Below are positions 21,801-33,611 of a stretch of 64,000 nucleotides of DNA, piece after piece. The first letter of the stretch is position 1. Each line of letters starts with the position of its first letter. Origin of the DNA: Hoplostethus atlanticus. Its lineage: Eukaryota > Chordata > Actinopteri > Trachichthyiformes > Trachichthyidae. The DNA is taken from contig JAXDDX010000024.1 of the NCBI GenBank assembly GCA_034670405.1, forward strand, positions 496,001 to 560,000, written 5' to 3'. Both the position numbers and the translations under genes were made by a program. Under the pieces are notes generated by a model. The model searched no databases, was not told the DNA's origin, and was given only the letters and a program-made list of their open reading frames with translations.

Positions 21801-24495
21801 TAGTTATGGAGGGTCCGGGCCAAGGTGGAAGGCTGCCGGGGTGCAGTGTAAGAGAATGCATAGGCTGCATAGGCAGGGCTGGGAGCTGAGGCTGGTGAAT
21901 AGGCAGCTTGTGACAGGCTGGCCCCTTGCCTGGCCACAGCAGTCCATGCCAATCTCCTCACACACACACACACACACACGACTACAAGGTCAAAAACTAT
22001 ACAGAGCGACACTTTACTGTGAACCGACTATAGCAACCTTACATACACAGACAACCGTGCATGAGCCCCACTACACAAACATACATGTCAAGGCATCAAC
22101 CTCAATAATATATTACAGCGCTCCAGGCTAGTGGTCAGTTTGCAGCTCACTGTGCCACATGGACCAAGATCCAAACAGCAGCCTTGACAAAGAGAGGCAG
22201 GGACCACACCCTGTCTCCACCTCCTCCGCATCAGACGAAAACATAAACAAACCCAGAGAAAGATGGGGGGGGGGGGGGGGGGGGTCATAAAATGCTCCAT
22301 TGGACATAATTCAAATATTTCCCTTGGCTGCTGCCTAAAGGCTATGTGCAGAGACAAACGGGAGGGTGCAGCGAGGGGTAGGGAGCTGGGATGGGGAGTG
22401 GGTTCAGAGAGATTTGGGGATGTGAGCCCTGGGGAGAGGCAGCTAGTCAACAGGGCAAGCAGCTCTGAAGCTGCCCCATCCACTGGAATCTAGCCCGCTC
22501 CAGCAGCAGGGTCTGAGTGCAGGAAAGTGTGAAATCAGATTAGGCGCTTGGCTCATGTGATGCCCCATGCCAATCGGCTGATTAAACTCAAAATGGAGGG
22601 GAGAAGGGAGGGACGGAAAGCGGCCCTTCCCAGAGAAATCCGCTAGAAGGAAAGAGTGATGTTTTGAAAATGAAGAATGGCGTTAGGCCTTGGCAAGATG
22701 AACACCTTTTAATAGAGCAGATCTGGAAATCTGGTCAGGGCTAAAAAAAAGAACGAGGACCCCTTCTGTGGAGTAAAACGTAGCAAAAAGAAGGCGATAC
22801 AGTTCTTGAAGTGGCCAACAAATCTGTGCATTTGAGAGCACTATTGTGCACCACAGATGACATCCACAATGTCCTAACCATCAACGGTGTTGGCTGGAAA
22901 TCCAAAAGGCACACATATGAGATTTGTTCAGAGGACACGTACATTCACATACACTCACACAATCTCTAGACATGAATAATAGAAGTGAGGTACTCACAGC
23001 TATCAGACTGGAAATCTGGGACAAACTGCTCGTCATCAGGCACCTGGACTGTGGAGATACAGGAGAATGTCACACACACAGGGGAAAAAAAGCCCAGGAC
23101 CCCTGCTGGCTCTCTATAGCTGTCAATCCAACACTGACATTTCAGTCAGCATGGAAAACAACTCACAAGGAAAAAATATATATCTGTTGGACCCACAGAT
23201 TGCTGTGACTATTGTCGTATACTGTAGAAACCAGACATTCCTTTGGGTAAAAAATGAGGACTAGCAAAGAAATGTAACAGAAGGTGAGCACTGATGAACA
23301 AAAAATGCCTCTATAAGTTACAAGGCCAGATAAAAGAGAGATCTTGGTCAGCAGTTTCTCATCCATAGGACTTTGTTCCACTTGCTCTAATTGCTCAGAC
23401 AGAAAACATGAATATTTCACATTCTCATCAGGTTAATCTTTAATCTCACCACTTGCCCAATTCCATCCTAGTCACCGTTTAGAAACAAAGGACAAATGGG
23501 TAGGAGTTTTCCCCTTCAATTTTAAATATCACGCTCTCCAAACATTTATTTGTTGCCACTGCAGATTTTTGTAGCCGTAATATATTTGAAGTAAAACTGT
23601 GTGACTTTCCCAAAGACAAAATAAATCCAATACTGACAACTAAATTAGCTTTGCAATGTCTAATAGAGGGCAAACACCGCCTAGCTACGCCAAGAGGCAG
23701 AGAAACAGAACACACTAGCAGAAATGACTTCAAGAGAGACCCTATAGTAAAACACAAGTATTATTAACCCACCTTCTGCAATCCAGATCTCCTGCAGCTG
23801 ACTGAGGTCTTGGAAGAGTTCTGGAAGAAGATGAAAATGTAAAAAAAAAGAACATATAAATGTAATATCTACTGCAGTTGCACAGAATTGTAATTATATG
23901 CTAACACAGTACACACCAATATGGCTGGGCTATATTGACGATTGGTACGCCCCCATCTAAAAGAGCTAATTACAAGTTGCTGCACAGTAATTACAGTGTG
24001 AAGCAGTGCAAATGGTGTAATGGGAACAGACACTATATACATGTTCTCATTGGAACGACTTACTTTTATGGGAGAACAGAGGAGATTTTGCATTTGTGAC
24101 TTACCTTCTGTGTCCTGTGCGAGTTCTGTGTCAACAAATTTCCTTTTCCTGTCGTTGAGAGGCCTGCAGTAAGATGGTTCCTCCACATGAGACTTCTGCT
24201 GTTGGGATGGACAAGAAGAAGACATGTTAGGACGACCCAGACCAGTAGTTAAGGTCAACTGAAGCTGATGCTGGTTGTCTACAGGTCTAAATAGGTCTAT
24301 CCTATATCTGATGGACATTTTGTTGCAAACAAATAATCTTTGTATGATGACCATGATGAAGTCCATCCATAATATAGAGCCATATGTAGCCAGTGTCTGG
24401 ATGTGATGTGTGTATAGGAGGTGTGAGGCTGGCATGCGTCCACTTACATTGGGTGGGACCATAAATGGGACTTGCTGGTCATAGAATCCGTCCAT
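15135..24495 (-). CDS. etv5: ETV5, PEA3-subfamily ETS transcription factor (whole coding span)
   Basis: Twelve coding exons give about 538 residues, against 510 for human ETV5. The start [15 protein letters not shown] and the block [11 protein letters not shown] match ETV5 better than ETV1 or ETV4. An N-terminal acidic activation helix ([16 protein letters not shown], about residues 47-62) is followed by a DDEQFVPDF motif that fits the COP1 degron known in this subfamily. IKREL, IKQEP and LKQEP fit sumoylation sites. The ETS DNA-binding domain (about 392-476) is complete, including the recognition helix [14 protein letters not shown]5 acts in the nucleus on GGAA sites downstream of FGF/ERK. 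All junction phases agree except within the exon at 20357, which is one base out. Whether this is etv5a or etv5b cannot be told here. Confidence 0.93.
15981..16082 (-). CDS. etv5: etv5 exon: ETS recognition helix
   Basis: 102 bases, phase 0 at both ends, donor AAG|GTAAAG. It encodes [20 protein letters not shown] then [14 protein letters not shown]. The two Arg residues of RSLR are the DNA-contacting residues of the ETS fold. Confidence 0.95.
16306..16475 (-). CDS. etv5: etv5 exon: first half of the ETS domain
   Basis: 170 bases, acceptor CATCCAAAG and donor GAG|GTCAGT. It encodes [39 protein letters not shown] and [21 protein letters not shown] is a candidate sumoylation site. Confidence 0.95.
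16808..16876 (-). CDS. etv5: etv5 exon: acidic segment before the ETS domain
   Basis: 69 bases, acceptor CAATCACAG and donor GAAG|GTGAGA. It encodes [20 protein letters not shown] then LE, closely matching the ETV5 family pattern [12 protein letters not shown]. Confidence 0.92.
17327..17389 (-). CDS. etv5: etv5 exon: VPNCQSS segment
   Basis: 63 bases, acceptor TGTTGCAG and donor GAAA|GTAAGT. It encodes [20 protein letters not shown] then E. VPNCQSS is conserved in ETV5; the part after it diverges from mammals. Confidence 0.88.
17390..19098 (-). other. etv5: etv5 intron, 1.7 kb
   Basis: Contains a (TG)n tract at about 18806-18837 and no exon that I can support. Confidence 0.6.
19099..19415 (-). 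CDS. etv5: etv5 exon: Pro-rich central region
   Basis: 317 bases, acceptor CATCTTTAG and donor TCTG|GTGAGT. It encodes [20 protein letters not shown], later [20 protein letters not shown] and [13 protein letters not shown]. The two RQMSEP boxes and the IKQEP sumoylation-type motif are hallmarks of the PEA3 subfamily. Confidence 0.94.
20357..20660 (-). CDS. etv5: etv5 exon with a one-base frame break and a GC donor
   Basis: 304 bases, acceptor CCCTGACAG. The start reads [20 protein letters not shown] in the frame set by the previous exon. The end reads [20 protein letters not shown] in a different frame, the one the next exon requires. Flanking phases ask for 303 bases, so there is one base too many. 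The change falls at or after the C runs at 20529-20547. The exon closes CACAG|GCAAGT, the standard form of a GC donor. Confidence 0.88.
20854..20977 (-). CDS. etv5: etv5 exon: IKREL segment
   Basis: 124 bases, acceptor TCTATCCAG and donor ACAG|GTACTT. It encodes [20 protein letters not shown] then [20 protein letters not shown]. The IKREL and YGEKCLY blocks match ETV5. Confidence 0.94.
20978..22997 (-). other. etv5: etv5 intron, 2.0 kb
   Basis: Contains a (CA)n tract at about 21959-21979 and a run of 20 G at 22265-22284. A stretch at 21460-21600 holds a CACGTG E-box and AACAATGG (SOX-like), a possible intronic regulatory element; this is by eye only. Confidence 0.5.
22998..23048 (-). CDS. 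etv5: etv5 exon: candidate COP1-binding motif
   Basis: 51 bases, acceptor ATCTCCACAG and donor AGCT|GTGAGT. It encodes [17 protein letters not shown]. The acidic-x-x-Val-Pro-Asp pattern is the type of degron that COP1 recognises in ETV1/4/5. Confidence 0.93.
23773..23820 (-). CDS. etv5: etv5 exon: acidic activation helix
   Basis: 48 bases, acceptor TTCTTCCAG and donor GAAG|GTGGGT. It encodes [16 protein letters not shown], the N-terminal transactivation helix of the subfamily. Confidence 0.94.
24105..24195 (-). CDS. etv5: etv5 exon: basic DRKRKF segment
   Basis: 91 bases, acceptor CAACAGCAG and donor GAAG|GTAAGT. It encodes [20 protein letters not shown] then [10 protein letters not shown], matching the ETV5 DRKRKFLDTDLAHDSE pattern. 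Confidence 0.94.
24448..24495 (-). CDS. etv5: etv5 first coding exon (start codon)
   Basis: It encodes [16 protein letters not shown] and ends AAT|GTAAGT. This start is fixed by the near-identical N terminus of ETV5 in vertebrates. A CGCAAAG acceptor about 15 bases upstream suggests a short untranslated leader in the same exon. Confidence 0.95.
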
Positions 24496-24511
24496 GTTAT
24501 CTGGGTCTTTG

Positions 24512-26339
24512 CGGGTTCCCAGTGGGGGGGGAGGGGGAGGGTTTTCGCTTTAAAGCGACAGCGCCCGGGTCACTTTCTGGATCAGTTCAACTTTGGACAA
24601 AACAAGATGGAAGAGGAAACATGAGTGTTGATATTCTACTGTAACATATACCCACTATTGTGCCAGGAAATATCTCTGACTGGCTACACAGCAGCAGAGC
24701 TGGTACTTTAAAGGCCCTGTGGATAATTATATGATGCCTTTTATTGCAACAACAAACACACCTTTCAACTGAAACATGCTGGCTTACGGGAAACTGCACA
24801 ATGTAAATACACTTTGTCATGATGTGACGTGCCTAACTGTATTATATAAGCAAACCCAACCATCTGTGGGCTCTGTTAGGAGTTCAAATACAATGAGCTT
24901 GAACTCTAAAGGATGACTCCATTATTCAGAGACTATCCCTACCTCACATGAAAGACAGAAAAATAGGCCAGTCACGTTACAAACTGACACAGAAATGTGT
25001 AAAAAATTTTGAAAGGTTTGAACTTTAAGGCCATAACAACACTGCTATTAAAATATGACAGGGCCCACAACTCCGCACTCCTGTGCGTGGGAACGCCATA
25101 AAGGTTACCTACACGCAAGAAATGGGCAGGACTTCAAAAGTAAACTTTAAAATGAATAAAACAAACAGGCACTAACGTTGCCTTCTACGCTCAAATAGCC
25201 TCTTCCAGAGTGATATGACTCACTCCTCTTAATGGATGACGAATAAAGGATAGCTGCCGGACAATCGTTAGACGCCGATCACGGGAGCCACTTACGGAAA
25301 ATGTCTGTCCACACTGGTGGTGCTTAGAATGAGCGTGTCTTGAACACAGTGAGGCTGGCGCAAAATGTAAACCAGTCGCATGTAATAAAACTATCATTGA
25401 CTGCATCATAGACTACACTCTAACTTGCAAACCCTCAAGAGTATCATTCAAGAGTACTTACAATAAGAGACGCAGTTAGTATGAGTTTTTTTTGTTTTTT
25501 GTTTTGTTTTAAATTGGAAGATGGGACGATTTAACTGTAGGCACGAGTGCAAATCTGGCATCAGCTTTTTAAATTAACCCGAGAAAACCAACCATGCCAA
25601 CTGTAAATCCGTATAATAGTATTATGGTTATACCACGGGAGATTAGAAACACCATAAACAAGTACGATGAGGTCACTACACCCAGTATTATAGGCAGAAA
25701 TAGCATAAATTACGGAAAGTTAACTGTAAAATTCACAATTTAGCACTGCATACACGCTCTAGGTCCCTACAGGAATATTATAGTGATTTTTCTTTAAGGA
25801 GCTTGGAAGTATAGCGCAGCCTCAAATCGAGCGCGTGAGAAATAATCTATCGTGGGTAATTTACATCGCCCGTAGTTCGTCCCAACTTTTAGCATTAAAT
25901 TAATTTCAGGATAGTTTGCGTTTTACTTGAAGCCAAAGCAAGATGCTGGGGGCCGTCGAGGGGTGAAAATCACCCGACACCCCCTAACTCCCCCTCTCCA
26001 CCCCTCCCCCCCTTGTTTTTCTCAATGAAGTGAAATTCGATCCGTGTGGAAACACAGACAGAAAAAAACTGACCCCTCCATTCATAAAATCACAAACAGT
26101 CGCCCGGCCGCGGTGATAACCAAAAGCCAGGATCCAGCAAGATAAACGGAGGGACGTCTGCTACCAAAAAACTACACGCTTGGCTTAAAATATGAGTTCT
26201 ACCACATAGTCGTACTTAGATAAAAGCCTATATAAAATGGTTGCCAAAGTAAATATTTCTTGGAGAAGATGGCGTTAGGTTCGTTTGTCGTCTAAAAGAG
26301 CATTAAGAAATATATGACTATAAGAAAGAAATGGCTCAC
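24512..26339 (-). other. etv5: etv5 first intron (in the 5' UTR)
   Basis: About 1.8 kb with no supported exon. It holds a pyrimidine-rich stretch near 25975-26020. First introns of this gene family often carry regulatory sequence; nothing specific is shown here. Confidence 0.45.
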
Positions 26340-26740
26340 CGACAAAAAAATCTGCAGCCTACCTTGTATGTGTATGTATCGTATCCCGTATCAAAAGAAT
26401 GCAGTAGAAATATCCACAAAAATGTGTCGATAGTCGTGTAGTTGTCTGTGCACTGACAAAACCGATGTGCTCCCTTCGACTCACAAAACTTGACTGAGCT
26501 TTTCGTTAATGGCCCGGTTGGTTTTCCCCTGAGCTCGAGCAGTACACAGAAACACACGGTCATTGGTGGAATGACAGTGTCCATCAAATGAGTAGCCAAT
26601 GACTTGTCGGAAGGTAATGTATTATGCAGTAGGTCTACTTCAGCCAATCACAGAGCAGCTTTGGCCTATTTTTATGAATGGCTGGATTTCATTCACATTT
26701 TTTTCAACCATCGTTGCCGAGATCTTTTAAAGGGCCAGCT
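26340..26740 (-). promoter_or_regulatory. etv5: Probable etv5 non-coding first exon and promoter
   Basis: A good donor (TCG|GTGAGC) at 26340 closes a stretch without ETV5 coding sequence. Upstream lie three CCAAT boxes (26562-26566, 26596-26600, 26644-26648) and two TATA-like strings (CATAAAAATA near 26670 and TTTAAAAG near 26727). The exact start site cannot be fixed from sequence. Confidence 0.45.
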
Positions 26741-29700
26741 ACAATGGAAATATAAACGCCACATGCTGCAGAAAGGCTGACGCGGATGTTCCTACTGTAA
26801 AATGTCAGTAATCATTGACGTACTCTGGATTCTAATGATAGATTATTGTATTATAAAAACTGATTGGATTTGCTATTATCCTACAAAAGTAGACACACTG
26901 TACTCCATTGAACAATATCAATATATTGATACAATATCATCAATGTCTAACTTTAACATTAAAATTAACTTGTGTTTCAGAAATGTGAAGCAAGGGAGTG
27001 AGGATAAATAATAATAATAATAATGACAAGGAGGAGGAGGAGGAGGAGGAAAAATGTAATTAAGCAGAGGCTGTCACAATAAACAATGAAAAAAATAGAA
27101 AAAAGTGGCCAGTTTAATGCCTTAACAGTATTACTTTTATCCAGGTGAAGATAAACTTGAAAACCTCAGAACACAAATGTTGCAATGGGACTACTGTTGA
27201 AATACTGTTGTCTCCCATTACTGTTATTATTTGCTTTTTACAAATATTATTTTATTTATTTTTTGGTTGAGGGCATATTTTTCACTTTTGATTAAATGTA
27301 TTTTGAGGGTGAAAATGTTGCTTTACATTGGTAATGTTTGCAAACATTGAAGCAAAACAGACCTGTATTTTTAGAGATGGTTTAAGATTTAGGATAGTAA
27401 AATTTAGTAACTAACTTTACTAAATTAAATTGGTCATATAAGTCCTGTGTTGTATTTTTTACCTATGAAACTAACCATGTGAAAAACCTAAATCAGCAAT
27501 TATCTTTACACGAAATCATATGATTTTAAAGCGTGGTCCCTTTTTTAAGCTAAAGGATGTCCATGCTATGACTGTCTGTTAAAATTAAAGCTCAAATCAG
27601 GAAGCTCAAATGAATCTACTATTCAAAACTGTTCTGTTAATTTCTTAAAACCCAATGCTCTTCAGCTGTTACAAAATGCCTTCATACCTTACAATAGAAT
27701 TACCAACGTAAAACCAGGTTATGACCATCATAAACCATATGCTATAAGCTAAAATAAGATCTCACTTGCTCTGTGTGTGTTGCCCACTAATGCACATGTG
27801 TTTGTATGTGTGTGATGGAAGGGGTGTTACTACTCAAAGGTTAGAGGTCATAAAGAAATAACCCTTGTCATTATCACCAGTCACTAAATTAGGAGTCCCA
27901 CATATATGCCCTCCCTCACTGCAAACCTCATTGGGAGTTTAAAACAAACTGGGATTTCCAGTGGCTAGTATGATAACTATAATCCCTACTAAATCCCTAC
28001 AGCCGTGATGCAGAGCTTATGAGATTGTCGTGGAGGCAATAATAGTAGGAATAGACAAATACACGTGGAATATAGTTGTCACATAGGATACAGTGCTATC
28101 TCTGTTGACTGACCCTGACGTCTAGGGTCAAAGGCAAACAGCTTGTCTTTCAGGATATGAGCTCCACTCAGAGGAGTAATGCTGAACAATGTGTAAGTGA
28201 GAGGGGTGACGTTAGTTATGGGTAAAAATATTAGCAGTCCAATTCACTTGTGTGTGTGTGTGGGGGAGTGGGGGGGGGAATTTGGGGATATATCTGACTG
28301 TGATTATTCAAACCAACAGCCAAGGCCAATGAATGGTGCACCTCTTGGTTAATGCGGATGTGGTGGGTGGTCACCAGAGGTTGGAGGCGTGTGAGGAGAG
28401 AACACATTGTGGTGCCATTGTCATTGTTTCCTTAAATAAATCTGATACATGCAAGGAGGACATGCTGCTTGCGTACATACCTTTTTTCTCTGTGTTTGGC
28501 AGTGGGTGTGTGGAGGCAAGGCAAGACTTAAAGCAGTAATATCCTGTTCCCTTGACCAGCCTTACTGGGTCAGTGTGACACTGACACAACCGACAGATCA
28601 ATACTGCCTAGTGCAATCTTGATTTTTTCCAAGCAAAATGAGGACTCGAGACTCTGACCAGGAGTTACTCTACTCCTCAGAAACATGTAGGTAAACTGTT
28701 AGACCCAATAGCCTAAACCCCTGAACCAAGATCCCTAGTCTACATGTAGGACTGCTGGTCAGCCATCTAGAGCCAAAACCATTTATTTACACCAATACAA
28801 GCTTTCCAAATCTACAATACACAATTTGTGCAGGTATGAACTGGGGCGATTAAAAAATAAAATATATAAAATATTGGATATTCTTAGTCCTTAGACCATT
28901 AATGAACCCTGTCTCCATGTTGTCGTCACAACTACATCGCAGCCACAGTGATGAAGCACACTCAATAAGTGGATCAGAGCATTATAATGGAGTGTCTTTG
29001 CAGTCTGTCCTAGCTTGCAAATGTCTGTCAATTTGCACATTTCAAAAAGAGTTAAAATGGGAAAGTAGTCCCTTGGGGCGCAGGATGCTCTCCCAGAGAG
29101 GGACGAGATGTGACTTGCCTGCTATTAATAGCGCATTGGGAGATAATTCCTGCCTTGTTATCTTAGCAGCCACACTCAAGACGCCTAGCCAAAGGCAAAC
29201 TCCTCTGTGAGGCTCCCAGTTGTATAACCATGCTTTCCTTTATTCTCTCTCTCTCTCTTTCTTTTTCTCTCTGCTAATTTTATGCCTCCCTTTCTTGATT
29301 AGATGCCTCCCTCTTCTTTCACATTTTCTCTCTTCCTAATTCTCTCTCATCCCCCTTATTCTTACTCTCTGCTTTTGTTGGCTCTGCAAGAGGCTACAGG
29401 CCACAGATTAAGGCCAGCAGGATATAGGGCATGGCGGGAGACAGAGAAGCACATGTGAACACAAGAATTGCTCACATAGTTGAAAAATGACCAAATGCTA
29501 CAAACACTTCTCCCTGTTGCAATGTAATAGAGGTCATGTGCTTTCAGCAGTTGTTTTTTTTCTTGGGCCTCGGATGACAATATTTGAACTTAATGAGATG
29601 ACGAAAATAAAGACTGCAATGACTGCCTTCTTCTGTCAATGTTCTTGTTTAGGGTTTAAGTTACTCCAATTTGATATGACCTGTGCTGGGTGTAAGACGA

Positions 29701-32700
29701 TGGGAAGACAATTCTGCTAAGTTCTTTCGTTTTCTATTTCTAAATCTTGCAGTGTCAGATGTTTTTTTAGGTGAATTTTTCTTGAATTTCATGGTTGGCT
29801 GGGACAAGAGCAACCAGAGAGCGTCAGCTAAACCCCTATCATAAATGTGTGTGCACAGTGGAGGCCAGACAGCCTGAGTCTGTAGGGGCCTGGTGAGGTG
29901 AGGGTGCCATGGGTGAAGGGAAATGGAAGTGTCTCTCTTCTTATTGCCATTGTCTCATTGTTTGTTCACTTAATCAATCTCATCACAAATTTCCTCACTC
30001 TTGTCTGAATCTTGCCTGAGTCTTTAATATCATCAGTAACTGACATGTGTTAATATTTGTTCAATTGATTCAGTAAAGATACAAAATGACAGACACAGGT
30101 TCAGTAAAGATAAAAAACAGGTTTCTACGGCTTAATCAGGCCCTGCTGCTACAGAGTGAATTATATAATGTCAATATAACATAACTCAACACAGTGTGAT
30201 CATATCACAAGTGACTGTATTGTTTTCAAAGAACAGGGGTATATAGTTAAATGGTGCACTCTTTATCATCAACATAAAAGCCCTTAACTGTTTGATCCAA
30301 TTCAAATCCAATCAGTTTAAGTACGACCCAAGAGTGCCAGCACTGCTGGAATCTGTGTGTCCATTAGTTTGTGTGATTAAAGAAAAAAGGGACAAAATGC
30401 ATATTCAACCTCTTTTGTTTATTTGATAAATCTTTTTTCCATCAAAATGCCAACAGTTAACAAACAGCCAGGATGACATACAGACAGACACAGGGCAGAC
30501 TGCAGAGGCTGAAGATATTGATTCTTCTCCTCTTTTATCCAATCACAGCCCAGACATGGGCGACTCTGTCTGCCCTTGACCCTCAATGGGCTGAAAGTCC
30601 CATACCATACTGACCCTGAGGGGGATAGGGGATCATACCACAGAAGTAGAATTTATAGCTAAGACATATCCCCGCAGATAATTTGCTATGTTCATGATTA
30701 CATACAATGATTATTTATTATTTATATTATTAAAAAAATGATATATTATTATTTTTTCCCACTCAGTAATCCGCCTAAAGCATACCTTGGTAGTGTGATG
30801 ATTAGGGAACCTCTTCAAAATGATGCTTACACTATTGTGATATGCGTCTGACTTGTGACTCTGATAGGAAAGTCCACTCTATGAATTCTATTTCTATGAT
30901 TTGATAACATACATGTAGAACAACAACACAGCGGCTCTGCTGCATCTGTGCCTCTGATGTCACTCAATACTGCTAATCTGTCCCAGGATAAGAATAGGAT
31001 CACACTGTCAGGACGGTAGGCTTTGATAAACCACCTCTGTCTCTTACAGGGGACAAGCAACCCCCCCCCCCCCCCACCACCAAGGTCAGGAGAGTTACAT
31101 GTGGGCGAGCAGATGGAAACCGATGACTATGTGATTACGCTGATTAATGTGGGTGTAGCTAATTACTGAGGAAGGGGTTAAAGTGGAGATGCACTCGTCA
31201 AACAGGACCTGGAATATTTAACCCTTAATTCAATTTAGCCCAGTGAACTAAAGATGCTTTGAATGTTTGAAACCCAGTGAATTATCAGAAGGATAATGTA
31301 CAGCAGATACAGATTAAAGATGATGTGCTTTGGGAAACCCAACCCATAGATATAGATAGATACAGATATCACCTCCCTTGCTAATACAGGTCAGCTCAGA
31401 GGCGGCTCGTCACATCACATCATCATCTGCCCATCACTCATGGCAGTGTTGTACATAACGCTGTACATTAACAAACCCTGCACACAAATGGCTGCAGTGG
31501 GTAAAAAGGCATTAATGACCTCAGGTCCTCTTGGTTTGTCTGCGATGGTCAAAGGCCACATTCTGCAGACCAGTTGTTGACAAACAGGGTTAAACCAAAC
31601 CCTTTTTGGTGGTCAATACTTGCGGGTGGGGGTGGCAGTGTGCTACTGCAAATTCAAGATTCAAGAACTTTATTTGTCACATACACATACAGGATGTATA
31701 GTGAAATGAAAGTGGCAATGCTTTAAACCTTTAACCTGCTTTAAAATGTTATTGCAAATAAATAATCATCCTTTCTATCCTGTCTGATGATTTCTATTTG
31801 TATTGATTCTAATTGTCTGTGTCTGTCTACTGTTTCAGCCCCGTGCAAAGCTGTGAGCAGAGAGTGGTTCCATTTGTTAGTTAAGGCTATTGATTACTTC
31901 AAAGGACAAGACTAGGCATGAGTCGTGACACACACTGGGGATTGAGTCTGACAGGCTCTGTGTGGGTGTCGATACTGGCGCCCCTTGATCCGATGGTAAA
32001 TCACGAGTAGATATTATGACGGTGGATACTTCATCTGGGAATTCTTTTTTTTTTTTTTTTTTTTTATGTACGGAGACAGTTCCCTTGCTGCCTTTCTGCT
32101 GCCTTTACTTGCACAGCATTATGAACATGCTACCAAAAATGAAAATCACAACAAAAAAAAAAATCAGATAAATGGAATTGTAAGCAAAGAATAGGACTGA
32201 GTCGTTTGATCCACAGGTGGGAGTATGAGGGAAAAGGAGTTGCAATAGTGAGCGTGGTCTCCTCTCAACTGCACACATTTTCAGTCTCCTTTTGTTTCAG
32301 CAGGCATGCGGCGGTGTAATTTAATTTCAGATAAAATATTATAAACAAATATGTACACTTAATAATATAACTGTCTAAATCATTCTGTCAATAAATGTAA
32401 AGTAACTGTAAACATGCACTCTTTTCCCACCGAGTTGTCTTGCCACCCAGGCTCCATTGGGACCACTGTTCACTAAGGATGTGTGTCTGAGATCAGGATG
32501 TCTTTGTTATCTTGTGACATTCCTCCCATGTTGTAGTATCAGGGCTACACCAGTTATATCTCTATCAGTATGTTTAAAAACGAACCATTCAGGTGGATGT
32601 AAATGGCATACAACTAACCTGAAGAACAGGTGTCACTATCTGTGGACATCCTGTGTGTTTTCATGGGGCCTGGGTGCGACAGTGGTGCCTCAGTGTGTTT

Positions 32701-33329
32701 TAAAGGGAACCAGGGTGTAAAGGCATCAAAGCCTCACCCGATAGCGGAGCTCAGTTTGTACCACAAGGTACATTGCTCTGACAGATACATTTCAGCAGGG
32801 TACGAGACAGTTTCCCCAAACCTCTAATCCACATCAGGTAGATCTTGAGCTGTTTTAAGACCCATTTACATTCTTTTTCATTTACGCCAGTTCAGATCAA
32901 AATCAAACATTCTGTATGATTTCGTGGCATTTGATGTTTGGTTCAGATTTATCTATGCTTGGTTTCCCTCCATGGATAAGAAAAGAGACGGTCAGAAGGT
33001 GATGCAGCACCCGATTTAGATCTAACCTCATCTGGATCAGACAATGTGGAAAACGGCCTTCAGAGAGCTCCACTCGAAGAATACTGACCTGTCCTCCTCT
33101 AAGCTAGGAATTCCACATTAAGAACAATGATATTATATTAAAAACACCTTTATGTGTTTATGAGCACTACACCTACTTTCCAGAAATATACATATACTGT
33201 GTCTGCACATATAGTATATTTTGCCATATTGCCGGGACAGTAATATGTTCATGTCGGGTACATTCTCTATGAACACTGAACTAAGCTTTCTGTCTTGTGG
33301 TGAGTACCCACTGCAACAGTTTCTTCGTA
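26741..33329. other. Intergenic region between dgkg and etv5
   Basis: About 6.6 kb with no gene I can support. It includes (AAT)n and (AGG)n tracts near 27010-27050, a C15 run at 31061-31075, a retrotransposon tail at 31650-31730, a T21 run near 32045 and non-repetitive blocks around 28080-28230 and 31085-31330 that may be regulatory. Confidence 0.6.
31650..31730 (-). mobile_element. Non-LTR retrotransposon 3' tail fragment
   Basis: On the minus strand it ends GACAAATAAAGTTCTTGAAT followed by CTTGAATTTG, a tail I recognise from many fish genomes. Only the 3' end is present; the family cannot be assigned with confidence. Confidence 0.55.
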
Positions 33330-33335
33330 TTTATT
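33330..33335 (-). terminator. dgkg: Candidate dgkg poly(A) signal
   Basis: AATAAA on the minus strand about 1.6 kb past the dgkg stop codon. It is the nearest clear hexamer downstream that I noticed; weak evidence. Confidence 0.3.
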
Positions 33336-33596
33336 ATTTTCTGCTATTTATATCTCCTCCACTCCGATAACACAATTCCTCTTACCATTATCAACATAAT
33401 TAATTTGGCGAAGTTAAGCAAAAAACATGAATGAAGTAAAGACACCCAGCCCTTTGCAGCGGGGGCCAGGCCCAGGGGTCTGAACGCCCGGACAGCACAC
33501 TTGACATTGTGAGTTGATGTTTTGACACTGTAATTAGGCATCGCGTTTCAGAGGAGGATAGATTGAGCCTCCCTGAAATAGAGTGGTAAATTTAGT

Positions 33597-33611
33597 TCCC
33601 CCTGTTGGTGC
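33597..33611 (-). promoter_or_regulatory. CTCF-like motif
   Basis: The minus strand reads CACCAACAGGGGGAA, similar to the CTCF core. Position downstream of dgkg would suit a boundary, but this is speculative. Confidence 0.25.

Noticed and set aside
26336-26647. 103-codon minus-strand open frame upstream of etv5
   Set aside because: No ETV5 N-terminal sequence and no family signature. It overlaps the probable non-coding first exon and promoter.
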